Position numbers and translations under genes: made by a program | Assembly: GCA_900491605.1 (NCBI GenBank) | Contig: UESW01001600.1 | Location: 33,263 to 97,262, forward strand | DNA: 64,000 bases | Direction of reading: 5' to 3' | Source of the DNA: Calamus simplicifolius | Lineage: Eukaryota; Streptophyta; Magnoliopsida; Arecales; Arecaceae | Shown: in pieces, positions 33,679 through 46,100 of the stretch | Numbering within the stretch: the first letter of the stretch is position 1 | Layout: each line of letters starts with the position of its first letter | Notes under the pieces: model-generated | What the model was told of the DNA's origin: nothing | Databases searched by the model: none | The model's input: only the letters and a program-made list of their open reading frames with translations

Positions 33679-36049
33679 TTAAGGCTCAGCTGGTGCTACG
33701 CCTTCTTCGAAGGAAGCTGGAGCAGGCTAGGTTGGTTCTTCGATGATGTACGAAACCCCGGCCAAGTCTACCTCTACTGCTTTTTCAAAATCAATTTCCA
33801 AGGTGCCATCTTTGTTTCGGTGAATAAATGAGTCACTACTGAAGGATCACCGGTGAAGGGACACAGTACCCCTCATCCTCTAAGAAGGAAAGGTCCATAT
33901 CCGGGTACTATGGGTGATCCTCTGTCGTATCTTCTTCATCGCTAACAGGTAGGCCTCCTTGAAAAATGAGAGCTTCTCCTCAGTAAACTCGGCCAAGCTC
34001 TTGTACTTCTCCACCGCTAGGGCAGCTTGGTTGTCAACCTCGGCCATCTAGTTCCGAAGCTCGGAACACTCCAGACAATGCAAGGTAAACTCCTTGGTTA
34101 TCATCTTCATCCTCCCTGCTGCCCTAGCCTCATCCTTTTTCACCAAAGAAATAAGGTAGACAATGTCAGTCTCATTAAAAGGCAAAGTTTACTAATACAA
34201 AGGAATGGATAAATTCATACCTCGGCAACAGCCTCGGCTTGCTGAGCCACCTTTGCCTCCGCCTCTGCAACCTACTCCTGGAGTTTCTTTTTCTCCTTGT
34301 ATTGGTGGAGCTTCCTCAAGGCGTGTTTCTAGCTTCACCTGATCCTCTCCTGCCTTATGTTGTACAGACGCAAGCTCGGCCATAGCACTAGTGGCCTATT
34401 ATTGGCAGAATTCAAACTTGCAACCTTCGTCGACAAGTTTCTTATTCTATATATTTATTTCCTCTATGATCTTCCTGGGACTTTGACAAAGTAGCACGGG
34501 TTTCCTTAGCTGACTTATTAGCCTCCTCAAGCTCGGCTCAGGTTTTGGCTAGCTCCTTAGAAAACTGGCTAGCCAAGCCCTTCTTATTCCGAAGCTTCAC
34601 AACCTCGGCCAAAGTTTGATCGCGGGTTATTATTGCAGCACTTAAGTGCTCGTACAATGCCTTCTAGAGGATGATTGTCTACAGTACAATAAGATAAGTT
34701 AGCTCGGCGACAGTAAATATGTCAAAGGAAAGAAAAAGAAGTCCTTACATACCCGAATAGTGGAGGTATTCAGATCCACCAGAAGGGTGTCACTTTTGAG
34801 CAATGGCAGGCTTTCCAAGTCTTTGGGGATGTCACACCCCTCGAGGGTCCCATCTCCCAATTCCATCAGGTGTCTACTCTCCCACTCCTGGGATTGCACT
34901 ATCAAGGTCTAGACCTGACCAAATGTAAGCCTCGCTGCGCTATCCTCGGCTCCTCTTCTCTCTAGGCCGGGGCATCTTTTATTTGGTCCACCGATGCCTT
35001 CTCCTTCGGCGCCGGCACCAAGACAAGGCTTGAACCCGAGCCTTCCTTATCACCCTCTCTCAGGGGCTCGGGGAGTCGGGTCTCGCCCTCATCTTTGAAG
35101 GACTTGGCAGGGCCAGGCAAGACCCAAGAGGAGGTTGCGAAGAAGACTTGGGCCGAGCTTGACCTTCTTCTTCTTGGCAGGGCCTAGCAAGGCCGGGCGA
35201 GACCATTTCTCACCCGCCTTCTCGCCTGAGCCACTCTTCAACATCTTCCTTATCCGTGCTCTAATATTTGACTTGGCCGTTAAATAGGAAAGACTCAAAA
35301 GGTTAGTCATGCCTCGGCGAATAAAGCTAAAGCTTAAAAAAATGGAGTTTAAACTTACCCTGAGGGTCGATACCGTTGAGGCCAGCATTAAAGAGAGCAT
35401 CTTCGGCAAGAAGAACTCCGACCGAGAGCACCTTACCACTAGATAAATTTTAAGGTCATCGATCTCCTACCTCGACAACTGAAGAGTTCTGTTCAAGTCT
35501 TCAAAAAAAATTTCTCATGACAGGGGGGAGAGGTACTCGTCGCTCCAATGAACAATAAAAAAGCGAGGCTTCCATCCCTTTATAGAGGATGGAACCCCCA
35601 AGATCCTCTTGAAGTCCTTCAGAGACTCATGTAGGGACAGAAGGAGTTTTTGGGGAGAACGATGTTGTAGCACGCCCAGAACAGTGGCACCGTTGTCATC
35701 ACCCCCACCAACTGGCACATGGAGATGAACCTTATGATGTATCGTCAGCTATTCGGAGCCATCGCCAAGGGCAGCTGCCGTAGAACTTCATCAACCCCTC
35801 GATGATCGGATGAAGAGAAAGGTGGATGCCCGCCTTGAAGCACTCCTTGTAAAAGAAGGTCGCGGACTCTAGTTCATCCGACACCCTCTGCCTAGAACCC
35901 AGCACTCGTAGATCATAATCATCGGGGATCCAATATTCTCGGCGAATTCTCTCCAATCCATCAGAGTCATAATTGAGGCGATGCGAGTTGGGGCGCTCCA
36001 TATCCGAACAGCAACAAAACTGGCCATGGTATTCTTCTGCTAGGAACAC
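33679..36049 (-). pseudogene. Putative gypsy-type transposon protein (Transposase_28-like), decayed
   Basis: The minus-strand piece 36049-35732 contains ERIRREYWIPDDYDLRVLGS and ECFKAGIHLSLHPIIEGLMK, which I recognise as the plant 'putative gypsy type transposon' domain. The domain continues in other frames (PSSIKGWKPRFFIVHWSDE at 35718-35515). Further pieces hold a Lys-rich part (35439-35089) and charged, probably coiled-coil segments. A likely stop lies at 33681-33679 after a Gly/Ala/Pro-rich end. An AATAAA-type signal (about 33590) lies beyond it. Stops and frameshifts are many, so it is not functional. No flanking LTRs of its own were identified. Confidence 0.65.
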
Positions 36050-37790
36050 TTAGTCTCAAAAAAGAGAATAATGACCAAGAGTTTGAAAAGACAGCAAGGA
36101 AAGGCATCGGTCTCCCCTTTTTAAAGTCACCACACGATAGGGTAGGACATCACTAGCAAGGAACCTTGGAGGCCGGCCTTTGATTCAAGTGCCATGATCT
36201 CTGGCTTTACCACATGTCATTCCACCCTTGATCAGAATTCAAAAAGGCTCCTTTTGTTTGATGAGTCAAAATAAAAGCATATGGCTTGGCATTTATGGCA
36301 TCATTGTGCTGCGTCTCTTCGAATTCAGCCTTTGCCAATAAAAGTCAGCCATGAGGGCTCTACTCCCTATACTCGATAAAAAAATTTTTGCATGCAGGAT
36401 AAATTTCTTTTGCATAAATCGTCTAACGTAGGCAGATGAACCGGCTCACCTTGAGATTACTGCCGACCCTCATAAGCCGAAGGATCCCTCACCGACCTCT
36501 ACCTCGGCATCTTCGCCTGAGCCTTACTAGATCGAACCTCGACCAACTAACTTTTGGCTTTGCCAAGTCTCGCTTCCAAGCTAGAGCGACCAAACCTCAA
36601 CAATTGAAAATCACTCGACTGATCCTCCCCTTGGCTGACCTTCGGCCCGAGCCGAACATCTCGGCCATCAGATCGCTAAAAATCACAAGAATCTCGAAGC
36701 TCCTTCCCAAAGTGGTTCTCTATAAACAGAAGCAGGATCCAGATAAGGCTCCCCCTCTTTATGATTTGCAGGATCACGAATCCTCCTGATAAGGTATACA
36801 TCAAAATCGGTCTTATCATCCTCCAACTTCCACAACTGCTCTCTGAAAATCAGATGACAACATACCATCCCTACTGACTATTAAACACCAGGTCCCAAGA
36901 CCATTCAAGTAATACACAAAACTCCTCATTGATGCCATAGCATTTCAGATTCCTTCCCTAGAATCCCCTTCTCTTAAAAACCATCTCCACATTATCTATG
37001 GCCAAGGATCTTCACTGACTTGGATATCAAAGGGTCCTCTGTAGGACCAAGCACCTCAGATTCTGCTTGAGGATGTTGTTTTGCAGGTTTACTAGGATGA
37101 AAGGATGCCACCCAGATCCTTATGAGCATCGCTACCTCATTCCAAGTCAAAGAACGAAAGTCCGCAACAATAGATGCTATCATTAATTAGATGCTGCCCT
37201 TTGTAATATGACAACCAAAATGTAACAAGTTTAATAGGAGTTGAGATTTATGTTGATTAAGCAATGATATGATATTCATATTTATAAAACTTATCCATAT
37301 TCTTTCATCAATTCTTTCTTAAGAACACTTAAATTCTTTTGTTTTAATGACTTCGAAGGTTTTAGCAACCATACTTCTCAAAAGGTTAAGATTAGCAAGT
37401 TGATATCCAATGTTTAGAACCGAAATCTAGATAATTCAATTTAGTGGATTCATAAAGAATTTGTGGGACCTGTATTAGATTTTTTTATCCTTTCTTATGA
37501 GTCATGCCTCAATGCTTAAGATACGTCATTACGAAAATTCATAATGTTTATACTATTTTTCTATTATTTAAAAAAACTTTACAATCTGGCAAGATCCCAT
37601 GATTCAAATTAGAATTTTTAGTTGAATTAGTTATTGAATTACTTATATACGAATAAACAATTAACCAATAAGTCAACTTGGCAACTTGACTGAGTTTTTG
37701 AACATATTAATAATTCGGCTCCATCAAATTTTAAAAATTATCTTCTAAAAGTATGTTTAATCTATAAACCATATATTTAAATTTATATAA
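36050..37790. other. Retroelement-like debris and intergenic DNA
   Basis: The part 36430-36800 has the same 'CTCGGC'-rich, GC-raised composition as the decayed gypsy-type ORF next to it and may be more of that element. Minus-strand short ORFs at 36683-36868 and 36992-37183 have no motif that I recognise. From about 37200 the sequence is AT-rich with nothing identifiable. Confidence 0.4.
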
Positions 37791-37796
37791 TTGTTA

Positions 37797-38549
37797 TTTA
37801 ATACTTTATATTTATATGTTGAGACTACTTTATGTTAACTTGATATCTTATTATATATTTTTATATTTTTTTCCAACATGATTTGCATATATTCTATTTT
37901 ATGTTAAGTATAAATATGCATTGATATGCTTCTATTTATATTAAATCATATGAATTATTTTTGTATTAACTCATGATTTAACTCGTTGATTCACTCAACT
38001 TATCAAAGGCCTAAGTGCTTTGAGAATGTATATTTTTAAGCAATAATTTCTTTATCATTACAGAAAAATACAATATTCATGAAAAAATAAAAATTAATAG
38101 TAAAAGATTAAAAAAACCAGCACAGGTATGATTTTAAAAAAAGTAAAAAAAAAACTTCAACAATTTATAAAATAAAAGTATTTTTTTGATAATTAGCAGC
38201 TAAAATTCTGATTTAAAATAGTAATCGGAATACACTATAAAATTGCTACTTTTCTTCCTACTGGGCCACATTAATAATGTGTTAAAAGCTGACATAAAAA
38301 AATTTACGTGTTAAAAGGTGACAAAAAAAATGATGAATAATAGCGCCCAAGGCATGCATAGGTAAATTATGGTCATGAGTCAAAGTGGAAGGATTTTCTT
38401 CCCTAATAATGCCTAAGTAGAATAATGTCTAAGAGAAATTATTTTTTAATAACATATCAAGTTGGAAAAAAATATATAAAAATATATAATAACATATCAA
38501 GTTAACATAAAGTAGTCTCAACATATAAATATAAGTATTAAAATATTAT
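37797..38549. repeat. Long inverted repeat, possible MITE-like element
   Basis: Bases 37797-37885 and 38451-38549 are near-perfect reverse complements: both contain GTTGAGACTACTTTATGTTA or its complement, followed by an AT-rich stretch. About 565 bp of AT-rich non-coding sequence lies between. Target duplications were not found. Confidence 0.6.
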
Positions 38550-38654
38550 GACCATGTAAGGTGCTTTTTTTTTGGGTTAAAATATAATATTGATCCTCAA
38601 ACTTAGGGAGATGGGTCATTTTAATTTCTGAACTTAAAAAAGTTACAAAAGTGA

Positions 38655-39560
38655 TCCTTAACTTTCTTTTTATTTCACTTTGATCCCTACCGTTAAATAG
38701 GAGAGACGCCGTTTAATTTTGTCCCACTCACGTGGCATTCAAGTGACAAAATCTAATATAGAACTCATAATCAAACCGTTAACCCTTTAACCCAATATCA
38801 ATACTGAACTCAACTCAACTCATTTAAGCCTTTTTCAACTATATGGGTCAACTACATGAATCTGCTTCCTCCACTCTACTCTATTCAGGACTAAGTCGAC
38901 ACTCAAATTACAAATAGCTATATCTTTCTTAATTATTTTCATCCATATTAGTTTAGGTCTACATTTATCTCTATCATTATCATGAACTGTTAAAAAAACA
39001 CTGTTTCTAACCGGATACAAAGGTCTTCGTTGTATATGTCCAAACTACCGTAATTGATTTTCTCTCATTTTAACCTTAATTGGGGCTATTCCTATCATTT
39101 CTCGTATATATTTATTTTTAATTCTATCTTTTAAAATTTTACTACACATTCATCTTAACATGCACATTTCTATTACACTTAATTTATTCACATGTTGTTT
39201 CGGTATTACCTAACACTCTGCTCTTTATAGCATAGCTAATCTAATAGCGGTTTATATTTTTTTTTAAATTTTAATGAATACATCAATTATACAATACTTG
39301 TGAAGCACTCATCCACTTAATCCATTCTACTTTAACTTTATGATTCACATCTTTACCTATTTAACCCAATATTCAATAATAATAACGATTATTTTTTTTA
39401 GGATTATTGGATATTGAGTTAATGTGTTACGAATTAACTATGGATTTTACATTTGATTTTATCACCTGAATGCCACTTGTATTGCTATGTAGTACCAAAT
39501 CAAACAATATCTCTTCTGTTTAATGGTAGAGATTAAAGTAAAATAAAAAGAAAAGTTTAA
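38655..39560. repeat. Inverted-repeat (foldback-like) structure enclosing a LINE fragment
   Basis: The arm 38655-38805 is an imperfect reverse complement of 39406-39560. Shared phrases include TTTAA(C/T)GGTAG(G/A)GAT and GAATGCCAC. The loop holds a decayed LINE 3' end on the minus strand. It could be a MITE or MULE-like element into which a LINE piece entered, or two oppositely oriented copies of one repeat. Confidence 0.6.
38835..39240 (-). pseudogene. RTE-type LINE reverse transcriptase, C-terminal fragment
   Basis: On the minus strand I read MCMLRWMC, KDRIKNKYIREMIGIAPIK, FGHIQRRPLYPVRNSVF, then KCRPKLIWMKIIKKDIAICN and VEWRKQIHVVDP. This is the characteristic end of plant RTE-clade non-LTR reverse transcriptases (family wording: cM-L-RWmcG, -RWFGHvqRRP, -iHvaDP). 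The conserved Trp before FGH is a stop here. Only the last 130 or so codons are present, as expected for a 5'-truncated LINE. Confidence 0.7.
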
Positions 39561-39574
39561 AATTATTTTTTAAT

Positions 39575-39604
39575 TTTTTTAACTTATATATATATATATA
39601 TATA
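39575..39604. repeat. (TA)n microsatellite
   Basis: A short TA dinucleotide run follows the right arm of the inverted repeat. Confidence 0.8.
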
Positions 39605-39885
39605 CACGAACCAGCGAGTCAAAATCCTCCACGCTTAGAAAAAATTTGAAGCATCCCGCACCATGAATTATTTAAGACGATATCATCTGTTAATGTGTTT
39701 TTTTTTAAAAAAAATAATCTACTTAGCAACTTACGTGATCTATTATTTTAAAAAAATATTTTTTTAATATTATAAAAATTATTTTAAGGTATTAGTAAAA
39801 AAATTCAAATCGAAACAGCTCGCACAAGCCAAGAATTCAAAACCGAAAAAAGAACGGACAAGAAGATGGGGGGGCTGGGTAGCTG

Positions 39886-39893
39886 CCACGTCA
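39886..39893. promoter_or_regulatory. ACGT-core motif (CCACGTCA) upstream of COR27-like gene
   Basis: CCACGTCA lies about 310 bp before the start codon. ACGT cores bind bZIP/ABF-type factors. It precedes the evening element by 34 bp. Confidence 0.5.
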
Positions 39894-39926
39894 TCATGAC
39901 GGTAGCTGAGATCTTTTGGCACCTCT

Positions 39927-39935
39927 AAAATATCT
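39927..39935 (+). promoter_or_regulatory. Evening element AAAATATCT
   Basis: This is an exact match to the evening element, the binding site of CCA1/LHY/RVE clock factors. It lies 264 bp before the ATG of the COR27-like gene. Arabidopsis COR27 is known to be cold-induced through evening elements acting with ACGT-type motifs, so the same layout here supports both gene identity and regulation. Confidence 0.7.
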
Positions 39936-39987
39936 AGCTGCTGGATATGATGTCCGCCGCCACATGTCCCGCTCCGGTCGTCGCCGC

Positions 39988-39993
39988 CACGTG
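39988..39993. promoter_or_regulatory. G-box CACGTG
   Basis: A perfect CACGTG (in GCCACGTGTA) lies 205 bp before the ATG. G-boxes bind HY5, PIF and ABF factors. COR27 proteins are linked with HY5/COP1 light signalling, so light control is plausible. Confidence 0.6.
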
Positions 39994-40113
39994 TAAAAGT
40001 AGTGCCACGCCGGATAAACATCTCGGCCCCAATGCTCCGCTCTCCCTATTCTCCCAATCTTTCCTTTTGCGTTCCATTATTCGCCGGTGATCCTTTGAGG
40101 GAATTACGACTCC

Positions 40114-40119
40114 TATAAA
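40114..40119 (+). promoter_or_regulatory. Probable TATA box of the COR27-like gene
   Basis: TATAAA lies 80 bp before the ATG, which would give a 5' UTR of roughly 50 bases. Confidence 0.45.
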
Positions 40120-40198
40120 CCAAGGAATTTTGGCTTCGTTTCTCTCTCTCTTGGCTTTTTGTAACGTGAAGGCGTAGTCAAGTTGTTTGGGAGGAGAA

Positions 40199-43100
40199 AT
40201 GGATGATAATTCCTTAGATCGGCCGATCAAGGCCGAGGTTTCAGGGATCGTGAGCCCGAGCAAGGTAATTAACGCAGTCTTCCTTCCTTTCCTTGTTTTG
40301 GTCTTGTGATGATGTGGACTTTGTTTATATTTGTGTTTTGATTTAGACTTAGTTTGGTTCTGAGGATTTTGAAGAGGAAATTTGGTTGATAGCGGTTTCT
40401 TTGTTGTTTTGTAATGGATTGATTCATGATTCTGGGAAAGATTGTTTCTTTTAGTGTTTGTGGATCTGTTGTTTTACTAGTAATTGATGGATTGTTCAAA
40501 GGCGGTGCCACGGTGAGCGGCGGGGGTTAGTTTTAGAGTCTTGCTGTGGATTGAAGGATTTCTAGAATAAAATTTAAGCTGAATTCATAAGTAGGAGGAA
40601 GAAGATTGAGCCTTGCTTTCGGCTTCATCACGATGGGCCTTGTAAAACAATCAGTATCATTTTAACGGGTAGTCCTCTATGGCCCTAAGAAACTTGTTGA
40701 GGCTGTTTGAGAATAGTTCTCTTTTAGATTAGATTTTGTTTTTTCTATGCTAATTGGATCTTTTGGTGTAGGTAATCTTACAATCAAATTATATTCACTT
40801 TCGAACCCAACCTTTTTTTTGTCCTCATATCTGAAATTTTGAAAATTGATCTGAGATAAATTTGAAAGTCTGCATAAAGTGGTGCGTGAGATCAAGTCTG
40901 CAATCTGTAGGGGCAATTCTTTTGCACATTCCTGAAGGCAAGATCAGGAGAAAGTATAGTAATAAGAAAAAAAATGAAGAGGATTCTATTCAGTATAATA
41001 GGTTAAAAAAAATGCAAGGATGTTAATTTTCATATAGACTGTAAAACAATCAAATACATTCTACATGGAATGGAAGTTTCTGGGAGTTTTCTTTTAATAG
41101 AAATTAAAAAAAAAAAGATTTTCGATATCAACTGGACAACAGTTGAAATTTAGAACAGTGAGATTCAGCTTGTTAAACTGGTCAGCAGATGGGTCGAACA
41201 ATTACCTAGACTGGCACACCACTTTTTTCCTCCTCTTCTCTAGGCTAGAATCAAGACTAAGGTTTTTGTATGTTGGATTAGATATTTTGCTTGTAGTGTC
41301 TTTGCCAAGGGGCTCTGTTGTACTTCTCATCTTCTATATGAAAACTAGAGGTTTGTGGTTTTCCTCGTTATTTTTCTGAGAAAAAAGGGAAAATTCTTTC
41401 TGCAAGCTTATACTATTCCATCTATCATTGCCAACTTGTGACTCTTTCTTCCTATTGTTTTTGTTGTTGTTTGGAATTTCTTTTTGCCCTCCTTGATTAG
41501 AGAAACTCTTCAGTGAAGTTGCGGACTATTTTGGTGTGTTATATATTTCTTTATGTCACTGAAGTTCTGTATTAGCTTTTCCATTTGCAGACAACATACT
41601 TTTCATGGGGAGAAATCACTCACTAAGATAGGCTTGTCTGTGCGTGCATGCACATGTGTGTGTTTTGGTGGAAGCCTTTTATTTTCTATTTATCATATTG
41701 AACTTTATGCACTCTTTTCTTTTCTCTTTTTTCTTAGTTAATTTTTTCTTTTGCCTACTAAATATCTACTCTTTGTATACATATATTCTGATATCATGAA
41801 ATTCTGTATTGTGGCTTTCAACTTTAGAGAATATGCCTTAAATGGAGATGGATAAAGTTTTGATGCCTAGGTCTACCATTTGCCATAGTGTTCCTAACTA
41901 TATAACCATATGAAGTTTGTTTACCTATTTGTATCCATTTATCAACCATTATATTCATTTCACTCCTGAGATCCTTCTAGACTTTTGTTTGCTATGCTAA
42001 GAAACTTTAATTTGTTTGCTGAGCAACTTTTTTCAGTAACAAACACATAATGTGATATGAAATGAAGATTATAAGGACTTTTATAGATTTCTAAACTTGT
42101 TTCCCTTTTCTTTTTACCTTAGATATCACATGTCCTTGTTTGCAGCTACAGTGAGGAAAATTTTATTTTTTCTCTTGATTTTATTGGAAGCCAATTTTAC
42201 TTATATTGTTACTAAAATTTCTAAGAATACCTTTGTTAGAACAGGTTTAATAATGCACTTCACAAGCTTTCTTTTATTAGGGACCTCATGTGGTAGATTC
42301 TGGGTCAACTGGATGGACAGATGAGAAGCACAGCCTTTATCTTAGTTCTATGGAAGCATCATTTGTTAATCAATTGCACAAAAGCAAGTGCAATTCAAAG
42401 GATTTGCTTGGCTCATTTTCGAGAACACAAGAACACAGAAATTCATCTAGATCAAATGCCAATGGCTTGACATCTGGTCAGGTATTGATAAGCACCTTTT
42501 TCCCATCTGTTTCTTTTATCTGTTAGCAATTCCTAAAACCTTTAACTTTTTTCTTGATTTAAACATATAAATTTGCAGTTTAAGGTCCTGCGGGGAGGCT
42601 GTTGGGAGAATCTAAAATTTGAGAGGCCTAAAAGTCACATAGAAATTGAGAATGAATGTCATTCTTTTTCGTCAAATCCATGGATTCGGCATTTCAGATC
42701 ACCTTCCATTCCCAAAGAGACACATCTTACATCATATCAGGTGGAAGACATGGTGTTTTCTGCACGATCAACTGAAGTAGCAACTCAGAGGCATGGAAGA
42801 GAGGCAACAAGCACAAAACAGCTTCTATTCTGCCCTGAGAAATTTCTTCAAGATTCTGTGGGTAGCACTATAGGTACCCCTTTTAACTTTTTTGTGGCTG
42901 AACTCTCTCTTCCTTCCACTATCTACACAAATGGCTTTGATGTTCAATGTTCTTCTTAATTTCATCAAATTTCTCTCCTATGCTTTGCTGGGTTTTTTGT
43001 TCTTTGTTATTCTGTAACATTTTTAGTGTATTTGTTGTACAATTAGTAAACACCACTGAATGTACCAAACTCTAATGATACTAATAATATAATAACCATT

Positions 43101-46100
43101 ACATTGTTTCTATCCAAAAATTCATTCACCTATAAAATAAGAGAAGCTGCTAAAAGATTAATGGATCATAATCAAGAGGAACTATATTTTCAAACATTGT
43201 TATTTTTTCTCTAGTCTCTTGTAAATTTTCCTTGCCACTATAACCAACCATAAGTAGCAAATCTAATTCCTCCTATAAGTATTTTGTACTCCTTTTTGCC
43301 ATATATCCTACCAAAGCTCAGTCTAGTGAGTTCAAGAATGAGGAAATATTTACCTATTATTTCTATTTGGTTCTCTTCTCTGCAAGGTGTTGTTCCTCTC
43401 CTACATTGCATGCCCTTGTTTGCCAAGCTTGCTTTGATGTCATGAAAGCCCATTGGCGCCCTAATCTCTGTGTACTATTGTTGCCGCGGAAATCCGCTCT
43501 CCAACTCGGATGCGGTCCGAGTCCGGATCTGGACGCCGATCTTTCACCCGAGTGGAACCTGCAAGACAGTCCTCACGCAGAGAGTGTCGGGGTGATCCTC
43601 TGCGAAAAACCCTCCGATGCCTAAGAGCAGATGTGGGGAGAAGGCTCTCGCAGAAGAGTCTCTCAAGAAATGGCCTTTCGAGATCTCCGAGTTCTGCTTG
43701 AGCTTCAATGGAGTTTTTTAGTGAGAGTATGAGAGTAAGCGTACCTGAAGAGCTTTAGGACAAGGGTATTTATAGGTTGCAAATGTGATGACAGGCAATC
43801 ACCTGATTCCTTGGACGTGCTACAGAGAGTCCGAAACCGTTAAGATTCGAATCGAATTCGAATCAAGTTTGTTATGAGGCTAGTAGCATCAGTATCTGGT
43901 TAGTTAGAGAATCAAAGGCTAGGAAAGCTGGTTGATGCTTTGAGATTCGATAATTTTATAGGCTTTAGGCCACTTCTGATATCATTGGCCTAATTTTTCG
44001 CTCAAGGTTGTTAGGGGCCTACGCGGCTGAAATCTCGATAAATCATCATGAATTAAATCTAAATTTTTCGCATCCGACCTTGATCGAGCGATCGGAACCG
44101 CTCATCATATGGAGAATTCATCGTGACGGTTGGTGGTGAATGCGCCTGTGCTAGGCACGAGGATAGCTCAGTTCTGCAGAGGTTCAGAAGTTCTTCGGTT
44201 TTGCCGAGGAATAAGAGGATAGCTCGGCTCTACCGAGGCATATGAATACCTCAGTCCGACCGAGGTAAAAGGATAGCTCGGGCCCGCTGAAGCATGAGAA
44301 TGGTTCGGAATGATTCAGTCTGAGGGTAGCTCGGTCCGAGGATGGTTCGGTCTCGCCGAGGTGTACCAGCTCTGTTATTTTCTAGATGTGACAGCTGGCT
44401 GATCAAAAATCAAAAGTAGTCTCGACCTTTTTGTCGTATGCGCAAGTATTAGCGCGATGACAATTCTACCCTTCATCAACCATATTATTCCTCCTTCTAG
44501 GATGATAACATTTCTTATGGTGAGGGCAGGTATTTCCTTCCTGATCCTTCCTGGGAATATTTGTAGGTCTTTTCATATAAGGCTGTATGCTAGTTCTCAG
44601 AGGAAAGGATGAATTCAAAGTGTACCAGTGTTTGTTTCCTGGTAGTGGAGGTCATTCTAAAGTGATGATGGTGGTAGTGGCAACAATAATTTAGGTAAGA
44701 CTTTGTATCGTTCCACCCTCTTGCTCCCCTCTATTAATGGTTTCTCCTTTTGCTTGCCTGTTCACCTCTTGATTTGACTTCACCCGCCTGTTTCACTTTT
44801 GGTGTTGCAGATGTGGTTCTTTGAAATAGGAGGTTCTTCAGTATTTTCTTATATTGGTATTTTTTGGGTCTACCAATAATGTGGCAGCTTATTCTGGAGT
44901 GTTGTCCAACTGAAACAAATCTCACCTTGTGTTTATCTACAGATGAGTATTGAGATAAAGTGGTTGGAGCAGTAAGAATGCATATGGTTGGTCTTTTTAA
45001 ATGCATGTTTTGATTTAGTGGAAGAAAATTCTGAATGTGGATCCATTAAAGCAATTATATGTTCCAGTAATGAACAAGAGTTGATCGTGGCTGAGGATTT
45101 GAGTTTCTTTGGATGGAAAATGAGGATAAGGGGTGTAGGAGAACATTGAAACTAGATGGATGAGTAATAGCATGCAGTGACTCTTCAAGTTCATTTAGTA
45201 AAGCTATAGCTCAAACCTTTGTTTGAAGAGAGTAGGTAGGAAATGCCGCAGAAGGCTAACATACAGCATAGGCCTACTCTGATGCATGTGTTAGCAAGGA
45301 TTGGAGTATCATGTGCTGGTCTCATAAAAAAAGTTATTATTTGCTGGTCTCATAAAAAGTATCATGTACTGGTTGCGTGCCAGACTGGTCACCTAGATAC
45401 TTTATGAGTCAAATAATAGGGGACTGGACAAGAGGTTTATGACTCCATGTTGTGTGGTGATTGGGAAAAGGAGGTTTCAACTCCATCATGGCATGCCTGA
45501 CTGATACTAAAATTAATTGTTGATGGTTTTTTTATGAGGGAGGAATATTAATGAGGGCTTTCATCATTCAAATCTACAATCTGTCATGTGCTAATTGCTT
45601 ATTGTTGTTTACAGCTGCAATACAAGGGAAAGTTTTCTTGTTCTGAGTATGTAAAATAATGAGAACTATTTTTCTTTGTGATGTCATTGAATTGGAAAAT
45701 TTAGCTCGTTCATATTTAAGATGAAGGGGAATGGAGATCAGAAACAATGCTGTGGAGGCTCTTACTATTCCATAAAGAGACATTTCCTTTAATAGACCTG
45801 TGATGCGCAAGTTCTTAATTGGTTAGTGATTGGTACTTTCTTCCCCTCTACAACTGTTTTTGCCTGCTTCAGTTTTTGAGGTGGTGAGCTGGTGATGTCT
45901 AATTGCATCACTTAGTTACTATCCATTTGAGGAGGCATATCCCAGTGTCAAACTGTCTTGAAAAATGATAGCTGAATCTAATATTGAAAACTCAGTAGGG
46001 GAATTTGTCTAGAGAATGTCAAGACCACGAGGTTTGTTGCCAGAAAATTTGTATTTGTTGATATGGTTTTATCTGGCTTGATCTTCTCATCCTGCATTGG

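Noticed and set aside
36436..36789. A 117-codon + strand ORF
   Set aside because: It is basic, has no motif, and lies in GC-raised retroelement debris. No start context or homology is evident by eye.
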